64,000 bases of DNA, taken from NCBI GenBank assembly GCA_963823215.1, contig CAWGKT010000003.1, positions 124,001 to 188,000 on the forward strand. Direction: 5' to 3'. A program made the translations under genes and the position numbers. Numbering within the stretch: position 1 is the first letter of the stretch; every line of letters begins with the position of its first letter. Positions 18,513-26,265 of the stretch are shown here, in pieces. The notes under the pieces were generated by a model that did not search any database, was not told the origin of the DNA, and saw only the letters and a list, made by a program, of their open reading frames with translations. This stretch comes from CAIWHR01 sp963823215 (GTDB taxonomy: Bacteria > Pseudomonadota > Gammaproteobacteria > Burkholderiales > Casimicrobiaceae).

Positions 18513-19316
18513 GTGAAGACCATCCGTGTCATGCTTGCCGCGATCCTGTTCGCCGCCTCAGGATTGCTGTCGCCCGCCTGGGCTACCGCATTCACAACCG
18601 ATCAGAGCGACCTCTGGTGGGATCCATCCGAATCCGGCTGGGGAATTCAATTCGTGCATCGCGGTTCGGTCATATTCGCCACGGCATTCGTCTACGATCC
18701 GACGGGCACTCCGATCTGGTACACGGCAACGCTCAACTACGCCGGGGCTCTCCTGTGGACCGGCGATCTTCATCTCGCGAATGGGCCCTGGTTCGGTACC
18801 GGGCCCTTCGACCCTAATGCAGTCGGCCGGCGCAAGGCAGGGACGATGAACTGGAACGCGACGTCAACCAGACACGGCACGCTCACCTACAGCGTGGACG
18901 GCGTAACCGTCGGCAAGAGCCTGACGCGGCTGTTCATAGCCGACGAGTACTTCGGCGGGCACTACGGCGGAGGCATGCACGTCGATACCACAGGCTGCGT
19001 CAATCCCGCGTTCAACGGCACCGCGGAGAATTTTGGAATGCTCGACATCGCGCAAAATGGTCAGGCGATCACGCTGACCAGCTTCCCGGCGACAAGCGCC
19101 AGCTGTTCGTTTTCCGGCACTCTCAACCAGGCTGGCCAGATGGGCTTGGTCAACGGCTCGTATTCGTGCAGCAGCGGCGATACCGGCGCGTTCCAGTTGT
19201 TCGAAATGCAGGTCAACATCTCCGGTGTATCGGGGCGTCTCTCGTCGGACAGCAATTCGAACGGGGGGTGTCAGAGTAGCGGCTGGTTCGGTGGCATGCG
19301 CGCAATGACCTATTAG
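18513..19316 (+). CDS. Secreted protein of unknown function (WWDPSESGWG repeat-family)
   Basis: A 267-residue exported protein. The signal peptide is MLAAILFAASGLLSPAWA. The mature part opens with DLWWDPSESGWGIQFVHRG and FVYDPTGTPIWYT, a motif pair I recognise from secreted betaproteobacterial proteins without an assigned function. The second half, about residues 145-267, is Gly/Ser/Asn-rich with several cysteines (CVNPAF, SCSFSG, YSCSSGD, GGCQSSGW) that could form disulfides. There are no catalytic motifs and no membrane anchor. GTGAAGGAACG precedes the GTG/ATG region, and the palindrome at 18403 sits 97 bases upstream. Confidence 0.8.
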   Translation: MKTIRVMLAAILFAASGLLSPAWATAFTTDQSDLWWDPSESGWGIQFVHRGSVIFATAFVYDPTGTPIWYTATLNYAGALLWTGDLHLANGPWFGTGPFDPNAVGRRKAGTMNWNATSTRHGTLTYSVDGVTVGKSLTRLFIADEYFGGHYGGGMHVDTTGCVNPAFNGTAENFGMLDIAQNGQAITLTSFPATSASCSFSGTLNQAGQMGLVNGSYSCSSGDTGAFQLFEMQVNISGVSGRLSSDSNSNGGCQSSGWFGGMRAMTY

Positions 19317-19755
19317 CACGGCAGCTTCCGTTCGTGCGGTGGCCGGAAGATGATGACCAGTGCGCGTGCAACCGGGCACCAAACGTCCGTGGCTCCCTTC
19401 GAGCCGGCTCGCAAACCCTGATCGGGCCGCATCGGACGCCGCCCGGTACCGAGTGCCGATTGGGGTGCCTTCAAGGCGGTTCGACCCATCCGGGCGGCGG
19501 CGATCCGGGCCCCGGCCGCAGATCGCCCGCATCGGGCGGGGGGCCGCCCGGGCGCGGCGTAATGTGCGGTACCGCACGGACAGTCGAATCTGGGCCCGGC
19601 TAGCCTGATTTCCCCGCTTCGGATGGACACCGACACGGCCCTGACGTAGGGGCGTGCCCGGTGTCGCGCCTGCCTGCGGACGCCGTGACCGGCCGGCCCT
19701 CCGAACGCCGCCGGGACTTTCCGAACACCGGAATGCGCATCGAGGAGCCAGCGAC
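19317..19755. other. Intergenic region with operator-like palindrome
   Basis: 439 bases with no gene I can support on either strand; the open frames here are uninterrupted only because of high GC. It contains the perfect palindrome at 19564-19577 and the CGAGGAGCC ribosome-binding site of the next small gene. Confidence 0.6.
19564..19606 (+). promoter_or_regulatory. Operator-like perfect palindrome (copy 4 of 6) with -10-like hexamer
   Basis: GTGCGGTACCGCAC (19564-19577) is a perfect 14-base palindrome followed by GGACAG. TAGCCT at 19601-19606 lies 23 bases downstream, one base off the class II spacing seen at 18403 and 23385. It precedes the 84-residue ORF and the GGDEF-Fnr gene. Confidence 0.6.
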
Positions 19756-20010
19756 ATGAACGACCATCGCCCGCAAGTCGACATGCCTCGATTCAATGCC
19801 CTATCCGATGAGCAAGACGGCAAGATGGCCGGTGGCCGACCCCCTTTGCCGGCCTGGAACCGCGAACAGCTGATCCGGCAGTTTCAGCACATCGATGGCT
19901 CCACGCGCAGCGAGGCCGAGCGGCAAGTCGACGGCTATGAACGAAGCTTCCGGACTGCCCCTGGAGGTTCACCGATTGCCGGCGCGGCGCGCGACAACAC
20001 CGGGAAATAG
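19756..20010 (+). CDS. Small hypothetical hydrophilic protein
   Basis: An 84-residue protein with no membrane segment or signal peptide. I set the start at ATG 19756 because CGAGGAGCC lies 6-14 bases upstream; an in-frame extension to 19654 has no ribosome-binding site. The middle, WNREQLIRQFQHIDGSTRSEAERQVDGYERSFR, looks helical and charged. It resembles small stress-associated proteins of this kind by composition only, and I recognise no family. It is 69 bases ahead of the Fnr-fusion gene and downstream of the palindrome at 19564. Confidence 0.6.
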   Translation: MNDHRPQVDMPRFNALSDEQDGKMAGGRPPLPAWNREQLIRQFQHIDGSTRSEAERQVDGYERSFRTAPGGSPIAGAARDNTGK

Positions 20011-20078
20011 ACAAAGACCCCGCGATCCGCCGTTCGGTCCCCGATTGCGCGAGGCCAGGCTAAAGGGAGCGCTAGAAC

Positions 20079-21438
20079 ATGCCTAACGGTATTGCCGTGC
20101 CGGTCCCCCGTTCAAATTTGCGCACCTCCGCGACATATGTCGAGATCAGACGCATACCCCGGCGGGTGCGCCGAGCTGTAGCGCACGCGGAAGCCCTCGC
20201 GCATGCACTCGCGGCGAGTCAGCAGGCGTCGACCGCCACGCGGCGGCATCTCGCCAACCTCGATGGAGTCGACGCGCCGCTCGGTGCGATCCCCGCAATG
20301 CGCGAGGAAGAGGTCACCAAGGTCCCTCATCTTGCGTATCCCGACCAGGTTGCCTGCCTCCTCGATCGCAACCGGCTGCTGGACCGGTTGAATCATGTCC
20401 TGGTCCTGGCGGAACGACAGCAAAGGGAGATAACCATGCTCCTGTGCGGTCTCGGCGGCCTCCCGGATCTCGATGTCAGACTGGGGCGCTCCGCAGCGGG
20501 CAGACTGTTGCAGCAGACGACCGAACGCCTGTCGTGGTGCATTCGGAGCGGCGATGCGACGCATGGACATGACGGATGCGATGCCGGGCTCATGTCGCCC
20601 GGGACGAGCAACAGGGATGACCCGCCCCAGGCAGGCGAGGGAAGCGGCAATGGTTTGGCCGCGCCGCCTGCCGTCGCGAACCAGACGATTGCGGCGCCTG
20701 CAGCGAGCGGTGGTGGGGTGCGGCACGACGGAACAGGCAGCGCGACGCGGCGGGCCCCGTGGAAGCCGCCGAACTTCTGCCTGTCGGCAGGCCTCGACCC
20801 CGACGCGACATCGCAACTCGAGTGTCTGCTCACGCAACGCGTGCGATTCCGCAAGGGCGATGTGCTCTATCAAATCGGCAGCGGATTCCATGCGCTCTAC
20901 GCGATATGTGCGGGTTCATGCAAGACGATTCTGCTGGCGCGCGACGGACACGACCAGGTCGCCGGCTACCATATGGCGGGAGACATCATCGGCATGGACG
21001 GCATCGGCTCCGACATTCACGGAGTGCCAGGCGACCGCGCTGGAAGACATGGAGATTGCGCCACTTCCCTTCGAGAAGGTCGAGATGCTCGCGCGGAACA
21101 GCGACCGGTTCCGGCGCAACCTGCACAGGTTGCTTTCGCGCGAGGGCCTGCGTGCGCAGACTCTGACGATCGTGCTCGGAACGATGCGCGCCGAACAACG
21201 CCTCGCCGCATTCCTGCTCGACCTGTCGCAGCGGTATCAGGCGCGCGGATACTCTTCCTGCGAGTTCGTGCTGCGAATGACGCGCGAGGAGATCGGAAGC
21301 CACCTCGGGCTCAAGCTGGAAACGGTGAGTCGCCTGTTCTCCCGGTTGCAGCGGGAAGGCCTGATCCAGGTGCAAGGTCGCACGGTGAAATTGCTGGATC
21401 GACTTGCGGTAGGTCAGCTTGTCGAGTGCGGTGCCTAG
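20079..21438 (+). CDS. Fnr-like regulator fused to a degenerate GGDEF domain (one frameshift)
   Basis: ATG 20079 follows AAAGGGAGCG. Residues about 84-168 read like the first two-thirds of a GGDEF domain (LLDRNRLLDRLNHVLVLAER, then AAGRLLQQTTERLSWCIRSG). The catalytic region is lost: the metal-binding DLDGF stretch is CGLGGL and the GGDEF loop is GHDGCD. A low-complexity linker of about 60 residues follows. Then comes an Fnr-type sensor and winged helix (FCLSAGLDPDATSQLE, AGYHMAGDIIGMDGIGSD, TREEIGSHLGLKLETVSRLF). Of the FNR cluster cysteines, only the one in FCLSAGLD is evident: the upstream CxxC is missing and the central site reads MEIAPLPFE. An extra G at 21021-21022 breaks the frame (CACGGAG for CACGAG), with homology continuing to 21438. 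It probably binds DNA without an Fe-S cluster. Confidence 0.8.
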
Positions 21439-21560
21439 TGCGAACGCAGTGCGGGCGTCCGCCCGGGTTTTCACCGGGCGCGAGCGCTGTCGACTTGCGC
21501 GCGCAATGGATATGTGTGACGCCGCCGAGCGGCGGGGCGCTTGCTGCGCTCGGAGTTGCG

Positions 21561-22457
21561 TCACGTCCGCAGCGGTGGCGGCGCCTTGCCCTGCGCTTTG
21601 GTTCCGATAGATTCGTATTCCGCGATGACCTGGGCACCCAGCAGCAACAGTGTGGCAGCGATCTCGAGCGTCAGCAGTACTGCGATCGAGGTCGTCAGCG
21701 ACCCGTAGACCACGCTGACCTGGGACAAAGTCCCGAAATACCAGACCAGAATGTGGCGAGTGATCTCCCAGAGCGCCGTTGCAGCGACGGCGCCGACAAG
21801 AGCATGCCGCCATGACGGCCGTCCCACCGGCATGACGAGGTAGATCGACACCAATACGAGAATTTCTCCGGCGACACCCAGGAGGTAGAGGAGCGCGCCC
21901 GAAAACCCGCGCAGCGACCAGCTGCGCCCGAGAAAGTCGATGCTTTCCGCGCCGATCGCCTGGAGCGATCCCGAGACCAGGGTCATCAATAGCAGTCCCA
22001 AGCCGAGGACGAAGATGTAGCAATAGGGGATAAGCGCCGACACGAGAAATCGACGCCGGCGTATGACCACCCGATGCAGGAAGATCACCGACATCGCGTT
22101 CTCCAGCACAGTGAAGGCCAGAGAGCTGAAAAACACCATGGTCCCCAGCAGCACCCAGCCGATCACGCCGCGATGATCAAGGAAGCTCGCCAGCTCACCG
22201 ATCACGGCCCCGGACTGACCCGGGATCAGCCATTCCAGATACCGTCCCAGCGTGGCCAGCAACTCGCCCTGGTCGATAATCTGCGACAGCGCAATCAGCA
22301 GCAGGATGAGCAGCGGCACGATCGACAGCAGCGTGTAGTACGCAACGGCGCCGGCCAGCAGCAACCCTTGATTCGCGCGAAAGGCGCGCAGCACGCCCAC
22401 CGTGAAGGCTCCCGGGTGCGTCACCACGTACGCGGCCTGTTGCCCGAACGTTCGCAT
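21561..22457 (-). CDS. YihY/BrkB family inner-membrane protein
   Basis: About 298 residues from the preferred ATG 22457 (MRTFGQQAAYVV). A start at 22571 would place the terminator hairpin of the upstream gene inside the reading frame. Six membrane segments are visible. The family hallmark is near the N-terminus: NQGLLLAGAVAYYTLLSIVP. Further features are GSLTTSIAVLLTLEIAATLLL and a short charged C-terminus. Members were once called ribonuclease BN, which is not supported for this family; some act as transport-like envelope proteins. The gene stands alone between an Fnr gene on the other strand and the Cys-repeat periplasmic gene upstream. Confidence 0.88.
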   Translation of the reverse strand: MRTFGQQAAYVVTHPGAFTVGVLRAFRANQGLLLAGAVAYYTLLSIVPLLILLLIALSQIIDQGELLATLGRYLEWLIPGQSGAVIGELASFLDHRGVIGWVLLGTMVFFSSLAFTVLENAMSVIFLHRVVIRRRRFLVSALIPYCYIFVLGLGLLLMTLVSGSLQAIGAESIDFLGRSWSLRGFSGALLYLLGVAGEILVLVSIYLVMPVGRPSWRHALVGAVAATALWEITRHILVWYFGTLSQVSVVYGSLTTSIAVLLTLEIAATLLLLGAQVIAEYESIGTKAQGKAPPPLRT

Positions 22458-22498
22458 CAATGGGAATCTGCTGGTCAATGGAAAGCGGTTGCCGGACG

Positions 22499-22532
22499 AA
22501 AAAGCGGCCGGGGAAAAAACAACCCCGGCCGC
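22499..22532 (-). terminator. Intrinsic terminator of the Cys-repeat periplasmic protein gene
   Basis: A perfect 10-bp stem, GCGGCCGGGG paired with CCCCGGCCGC (22504-22532), with a 9-base loop. On the minus strand it is followed directly by TTTTT (22503-22499). It lies about 60 bases after the stop at 22593. Confidence 0.9.
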
Positions 22533-22592
22533 AGTCTCCGCACTCTCTTGCCGCCCGGAACAGCGGAGCAATGAGGGAAACTTGCCTCGACC

Positions 22593-23204
22593 TTACGACT
22601 TGCCGTATTGCACCTTCGCGTTGCCGACGCATGCATCCTTCGCGGGACCCGCGAGCGCGTCGCACTTCTCGATGGCGACCTTGTATTCCGCATCGCGCTT
22701 GTCGGCGTTGGCTTCGTTGCGGGCCTCGGCCTGCTTCGCGGCCGCGTCCTGGCGCGTGACGACCGCGACTCGGTCGACCTTGGCGTCTGCCTTCCCCTTG
22801 ACGAGCGCGGCTTTGGCTTCCTGCACGCAGACATCCTTGCGATTGCCCGCCAGATCGTCGCATTTTTCCATGCTGACGTCGTAGTTCGCTTGAGCGTACG
22901 CGACGCGCGTGGCCTCGCGAGCCTTGGGCGTATTTTCGTAGGCGGCGGCCGCTTCGGCCTTCGCAATGCTGTCTTTGCCCTTGGCTTCCGCAATGCAGAT
23001 GTCCTTGGCGTTTCCGCTCAGCGACGAGCATGCGGTCTTGTCGGTCGTGTACTGCGCGTCGGCGTCCTTCTTCGCCTGGGCGTATCCATCCTTCGTCATC
23101 GATGCGGTGGCCAACGTGGTCTTGGGCGCATACGTCTGCGCCGCGCTGACACCGGCAACACTCAGGCCGGCGGTTACAAATAGTGCGATCAATAGTTTGG
23201 ACAT
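22593..23204 (-). CDS. Periplasmic protein with three Cys-pair repeats, unknown function
   Basis: A 203-residue exported protein with signal peptide LLIALFVTAGLSVAGVSAAQ. Three copies of a motif with two cysteines about 11 residues apart occur: ACSSLSGNAKDICIAEAK, KCDDLAGNRKDVCVQEAK and KCDALAGPAKDACVGNAK. They are linked by Ala/Lys/Glu-rich helices. Each repeat could form an internal disulfide in a helical hairpin. I know similar unannotated proteins from betaproteobacteria but no function. It has its own terminator and an operator-like site 181 bases upstream with a well-placed -10, so it is probably a single-gene transcript of the inferred regulon. Confidence 0.82.
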   Translation of the reverse strand: MSKLLIALFVTAGLSVAGVSAAQTYAPKTTLATASMTKDGYAQAKKDADAQYTTDKTACSSLSGNAKDICIAEAKGKDSIAKAEAAAAYENTPKAREATRVAYAQANYDVSMEKCDDLAGNRKDVCVQEAKAALVKGKADAKVDRVAVVTRQDAAAKQAEARNEANADKRDAEYKVAIEKCDALAGPAKDACVGNAKVQYGKS

Positions 23205-23534
23205 GTCGTTTCCTCAAGGTTCAGTTACGGTACCGGGAGCCCCGTCGCAGGCCAAAGAGGCCAGGACTGCGATTTTCACGGCCTGGAGGCCCACGCGCTC
23301 GACGCACGAATTCGCGGGCACTTCGGCGTGAACGGGGCGTTTTCCCTACAGGTTCGAAAATACGTCAGACGCCCGATCGCGTCTGTTCGATAGCGTACCC
23401 ACGGCAACAGGTTGTGCCCTACTCCGCCTCGCGTGCGACCCCGTCGTTGCGGCCACCGAGGTGTTGCGGTGCGCGGGGGACTGGCCGGCCAAGGGAGCCC
23501 CCAGCTCCAATGCCGGGTAATACGCACTCGTCGC
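23205..23534. other. Intergenic region with operator-like site
   Basis: 330 bases between the Cys-repeat gene and the small membrane ORF, both minus strand. It holds the palindrome 23385-23398 and its -10-like hexamer. No gene seen. Confidence 0.6.
23357..23398 (-). promoter_or_regulatory. Operator-like palindrome (copy 5 of 6) with -10 hexamer
   Basis: On the minus strand GTACGCTATCGAAC (23398-23385) is followed by AGACGCG. TATTTT at 23362-23357 is 22 bases downstream, giving a predicted start near 23350 and a palindrome centre at -41.5. It drives the gene starting at 23204. Confidence 0.62.
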
Positions 23535-23675
23535 CTAGTCGTCGCCGGACGGAGCCCTGAATGGCGGCGCACTGGTCGAACGGCCTGCGCGCCGAATCCT
23601 GGATGACTGTATGACGACGATACCGGTCAGACACCCGACACCGAAGGCAATCACGAACACGGCAATCAGGGCCAT
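23535..23675 (-). CDS. Small single-span membrane protein, 46 residues
   Basis: The ATG at 23675 lies three bases after the stop of the Crp/Fnr gene, so translation is probably coupled. Residues 2-21 (ALIAVFVIAFGVGCLTGIVV) form one membrane segment. A short basic, Ser/Pro-rich tail ends in APSGDD. I recognise no family. The clean hydrophobic segment, basic residues straight after it (positive-inside end) and the tight coupling support a real gene. Confidence 0.6.
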   Translation of the reverse strand: MALIAVFVIAFGVGCLTGIVVIQSSRIRRAGRSTSAPPFRAPSGDD

Positions 23676-23678
23676 CAG

Positions 23679-24380
23679 TCAGCCCTGCGCGCGGTCGTAT
23701 ACCGTCTTTACGATCTGGTAGCACGAGCAGGCCGCCGCCTTGAGCCCCTTTACGTCCAGGATCTGGATATTGCCTCGGCTATAGGCGATCAGCTTGCGTC
23801 GCCTGAGCGCGCTGGCGGCTTCTGTGACCCCCTCGCGGCGCAGACCCAGCATATGCGCCAGAAATTCGTGGGTCAGAGGAAAATCGTCGGCCTCGACGCG
23901 GTCGCGAGTCATCAGCAACCATCGGGACAGGCGCGCTTCCGCTTCGTGAAAGCGATTGCAGGCGGCGGTTTGCGATATCTGCGCCATCAACGCGTAGGTG
24001 TATCGGTAAAGGGCATCCTGCAACGCTCTGTTGCGGTCGAATTCGATGCGGAAGGGCCCCGATGCCATGCGCAGCGCGTTGCCGCCACCCTGCACGAGCG
24101 CGCGCACACCGGAAACACCTATGCCGAGGATGAACGGCATCCCGGCCATGCCCTCATTGCCGACCATGCCGACCTCGAGCGATCTTCGCTTGTCGACTGC
24201 GGTGAGCAGGGAAATGAGGCAGTCGACAGGAAAGTAGACGTGCCGGATCGCCTTTCCGGGCTCGTACAGCACCTGCCCGAAAGCCACTGTCACCGGCTCG
24301 AGTTGAGACCGCAGACGCTTGTACTCGCTTGGAGGGATGCTTGCCAGCACTCGATTGGCAGCGGATTTGCCGTTTGTCAT
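23679..24380 (-). CDS. Crp/Fnr family transcriptional regulator (paralogue B)
   Basis: A 233-residue regulator built like the one at 17513. The beta-roll sensor has LYEPGKAIRHVYFPVDCLIS and VGNEGMAGMPFILG. The dimer helix has QISQTAACNRFHEAEARLSR. The winged helix has LAHMLGLRREGVTEAASALR. The C-terminal CSCYQIVK matches ECYAVVK of paralogue A. ATG 24380 is preferred over a 26-residue extension with no homology. The effector cannot be read from sequence. It is followed by a coupled 46-residue membrane protein and stands divergent to the PRC-barrel gene, which has an operator-like site in front of it. Confidence 0.87.
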   Translation of the reverse strand: MTNGKSAANRVLASIPPSEYKRLRSQLEPVTVAFGQVLYEPGKAIRHVYFPVDCLISLLTAVDKRRSLEVGMVGNEGMAGMPFILGIGVSGVRALVQGGGNALRMASGPFRIEFDRNRALQDALYRYTYALMAQISQTAACNRFHEAEARLSRWLLMTRDRVEADDFPLTHEFLAHMLGLRREGVTEAASALRRRKLIAYSRGNIQILDVKGLKAAACSCYQIVKTVYDRAQG

Positions 24381-24710
24381 GGGCGGATTCTTTCGTCGTA
24401 AGCGATGCTGCGTCGCAAACTGCATGGATTCCCGGCAAGGGCGCGCCAATCCGGGCACCGGGACCGATTGCGTCCACGCGGATTATGGTTGGGACTTATG
24501 CTGCACCCGAGCCGCTGCGTTGTATGTGCGGCACCGCGCATTGCGGGCGCCGTTATGTTGGGAAGCGTACATACTGGCGGCACGATTGCGCCTAGGATCC
24601 TGTTGCAGCCGGCAGCAATGCGCGGTGAGGGAGTTTCCTCTTCGCGGCGTCCGTTCCACTGGCGTGTTGACCCGACGCTCTTCCGTGATTGCCACCTCGA
24701 GGAGCCTGAC
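24381..24710. other. Divergent intergenic region, 330 bases
   Basis: It separates Crp/Fnr paralogue B (minus) from the PRC-barrel gene (plus) and contains the palindrome 24526-24539. Candidate -10 hexamers are TATGTT (24554-24559) and CATACT (24570-24575); neither gives the exact class II spacing. No gene seen. Confidence 0.55.
24526..24539 (+). promoter_or_regulatory. Operator-like palindrome, copy 6 of 6
   Basis: GTGCGGCACCGCGC preceded by TAT. It shares ATGTGCGGYACCGC with copy 4. It is 172 bases before the PRC-barrel gene and could also serve the divergent Crp/Fnr gene. Confidence 0.5.
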
Positions 24711-25115
24711 ATGCTTGACCGATCAAGAAGCAATCGATACTCGGCAACCGCCGGCATCGCGAAAGACGGATGCCTCGTCGGAGTGGCGAGCCTCGTCGAC
24801 AACAGCGTCTACGACGCGCGCGGCGATCTTGTGGGTAAGCTCGAGGAGCTCGTGATCGATACACGAACGGGCTGCGTCCGCCATGCGGTATTGGCGGTCG
24901 GAGGAATTCTGGGGATCGGACGGCGGAGATTCGCCGTTCCGTGGAGCACGTTGAACCCCGATGCCAACTGCCGCCGATGCGTAGTCGACGTCACGCAAAT
25001 GCAGCTTACGGCGGTGCCGGTGCCCGACAATGACCCTTGGCTGCGGGGTACGAATTCGGCCCCTGCCGGCGAAGGTGTCGCACGTCCATCACGCCTGTTC
25101 GGCGCCAAAGCCTGA
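24711..25115 (+). CDS. PRC-barrel domain protein
   Basis: A 134-residue soluble protein. ATG 24711 follows CGAGGAGCC. Residues about 24-100 form a PRC-barrel: LVGVASLVDNSVYDARGDLV, KLEELVIDTRTG, HAVLAVGGILGIGRRRFAVP. That is the usual pattern of stress-associated PRC-barrel proteins. The C-terminus is a short disordered tail. Stand-alone PRC-barrel proteins are often induced in stress or stationary phase, but the binding partner is not known. The upstream palindrome places it in the inferred regulon. Confidence 0.8.
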   Translation: MLDRSRSNRYSATAGIAKDGCLVGVASLVDNSVYDARGDLVGKLEELVIDTRTGCVRHAVLAVGGILGIGRRRFAVPWSTLNPDANCRRCVVDVTQMQLTAVPVPDNDPWLRGTNSAPAGEGVARPSRLFGAKA

Positions 25116-25304
25116 CGCGGTGCCATCGGCGCGGGCAGTCGGAGCGGTTAACTTCGCGCGATCCGTAAGCTCGGGAATACGCGCACTCTGTTTGCCGACT
25201 CGAGCATGCGCAGGCTCCCGCCCCGGTCGTCGCCTGCGGGAGCGAGCGGATGCATGAGACATCGATTGCCTCACCGGGCCTATTCCGACTATGGAGTCAT
25301 GAGC

Positions 25305-25916
25305 ATGCCGGCAACGCCTCTCGCGCGACACCGCGCGCCCAGGGACTTCTCCGATCGCGTTGCGTATGGGTTCACCAGGCTTCTGCGGTACTTCGCCGAC
25401 GCATTCTTCGCCCGCCGATACGGCCATCGCGCGGTCGTGCTGGAGACGATCGCTGCCGTGCCGGGCATGGTCGGCGGCGCCTTGCAGCATCTGCGGTCCC
25501 TGCGGCGCATGGAAGGCGACCGCGGCTGGATCCACACGCTCCTGGAGGAAGCGGAGAACGAGCGCATGCACCTGATGACCTTCCTGCACATCGCGCGCCC
25601 CACGGCATTCGAACGCTTGCTGATTCTGCTGGCACAGGGCATTTTCTGCAGTTGTTACTTCCTGCTCTACCTGTTGTCGCCCAGGACCGCGCATCGCGTT
25701 ACAGGTTACTTCGAGGAGGAAGCCATCCACAGCTACACCGATTATCTGGCGGGTGTGGACAATGGCACCCACGAGAACGTATCGGCACCCAGGATCGCCA
25801 TCGATTACTGGAAACTGGCGCCGGACGCGCGTTTGCGCGACGTCATAGTTGCCGTCCGCGGGGATGAGGCCCGCCACCGCGACGTGAATCACCACTTCGC
25901 CGACGAGTTGGGGTGA
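25305..25916 (+). CDS. aox: Alternative oxidase (di-iron ubiquinol oxidase)
   Basis: An approximately 203-residue member of the alternative oxidase family, an interfacial di-iron enzyme that oxidises ubiquinol and reduces oxygen to water without pumping protons and resists cyanide. All iron-ligand motifs are present: VVLETIAAVPGMVGG (Glu), EEAENERMHLMTF (Glu and His of ExxH), GYFEEEAIHSYTDY (Glu), and RGDEARHRDVNHHF (Glu and His of the second ExxH). The hydrophobic RLLILLAQGIFCSCYFLLYL is the membrane-binding hairpin. I favour ATG 25305, eight bases after GGAG; ATG 25299 and longer starts to 25206 are possible. The ligand region matches bacterial and mitochondrial AOX closely. The neighbours are a PRC-barrel gene and an acyl desaturase, another oxygen-dependent di-iron enzyme. 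Confidence 0.92.
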   Translation: MPATPLARHRAPRDFSDRVAYGFTRLLRYFADAFFARRYGHRAVVLETIAAVPGMVGGALQHLRSLRRMEGDRGWIHTLLEEAENERMHLMTFLHIARPTAFERLLILLAQGIFCSCYFLLYLLSPRTAHRVTGYFEEEAIHSYTDYLAGVDNGTHENVSAPRIAIDYWKLAPDARLRDVIVAVRGDEARHRDVNHHFADELG

Positions 25917-26265
25917 CCGGGGTCACTGCGCCGAGTCTCGTATCGATGGGAACGTTCACCGCGCCGTCGGTAACCGTGGTTTCCATTACGGTCGGCGGGC
26001 CGGCCTCCGAGCTTGCGCCGGTCTTGCAGGACCGCGGACCGTACACGTGCCGTTGTGACAAAATAGCGTTCCTGGCCACGTTTTGGCCATGCGTGATACG
26101 CTGCCTGGACGCGACCTTTGCGGGGTCGGATTGCCTACTGTTCGAAGATGGGCCGTTGCGGCACCACAGTCCGCAGAACTCCTGAATGCACGACGTCATT
26201 GGCGGCAGGCATGAATCGTCGACCACTGCGAGGATGGGCCACAGCACCGATGTTCAGGAATTCCC
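25917..26265. other. Intergenic region before the desaturase gene
   Basis: 349 bases. No supported gene or clear promoter was identified. It was searched by eye for the palindrome shared by other genes in the region, without a convincing copy. Confidence 0.5.
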
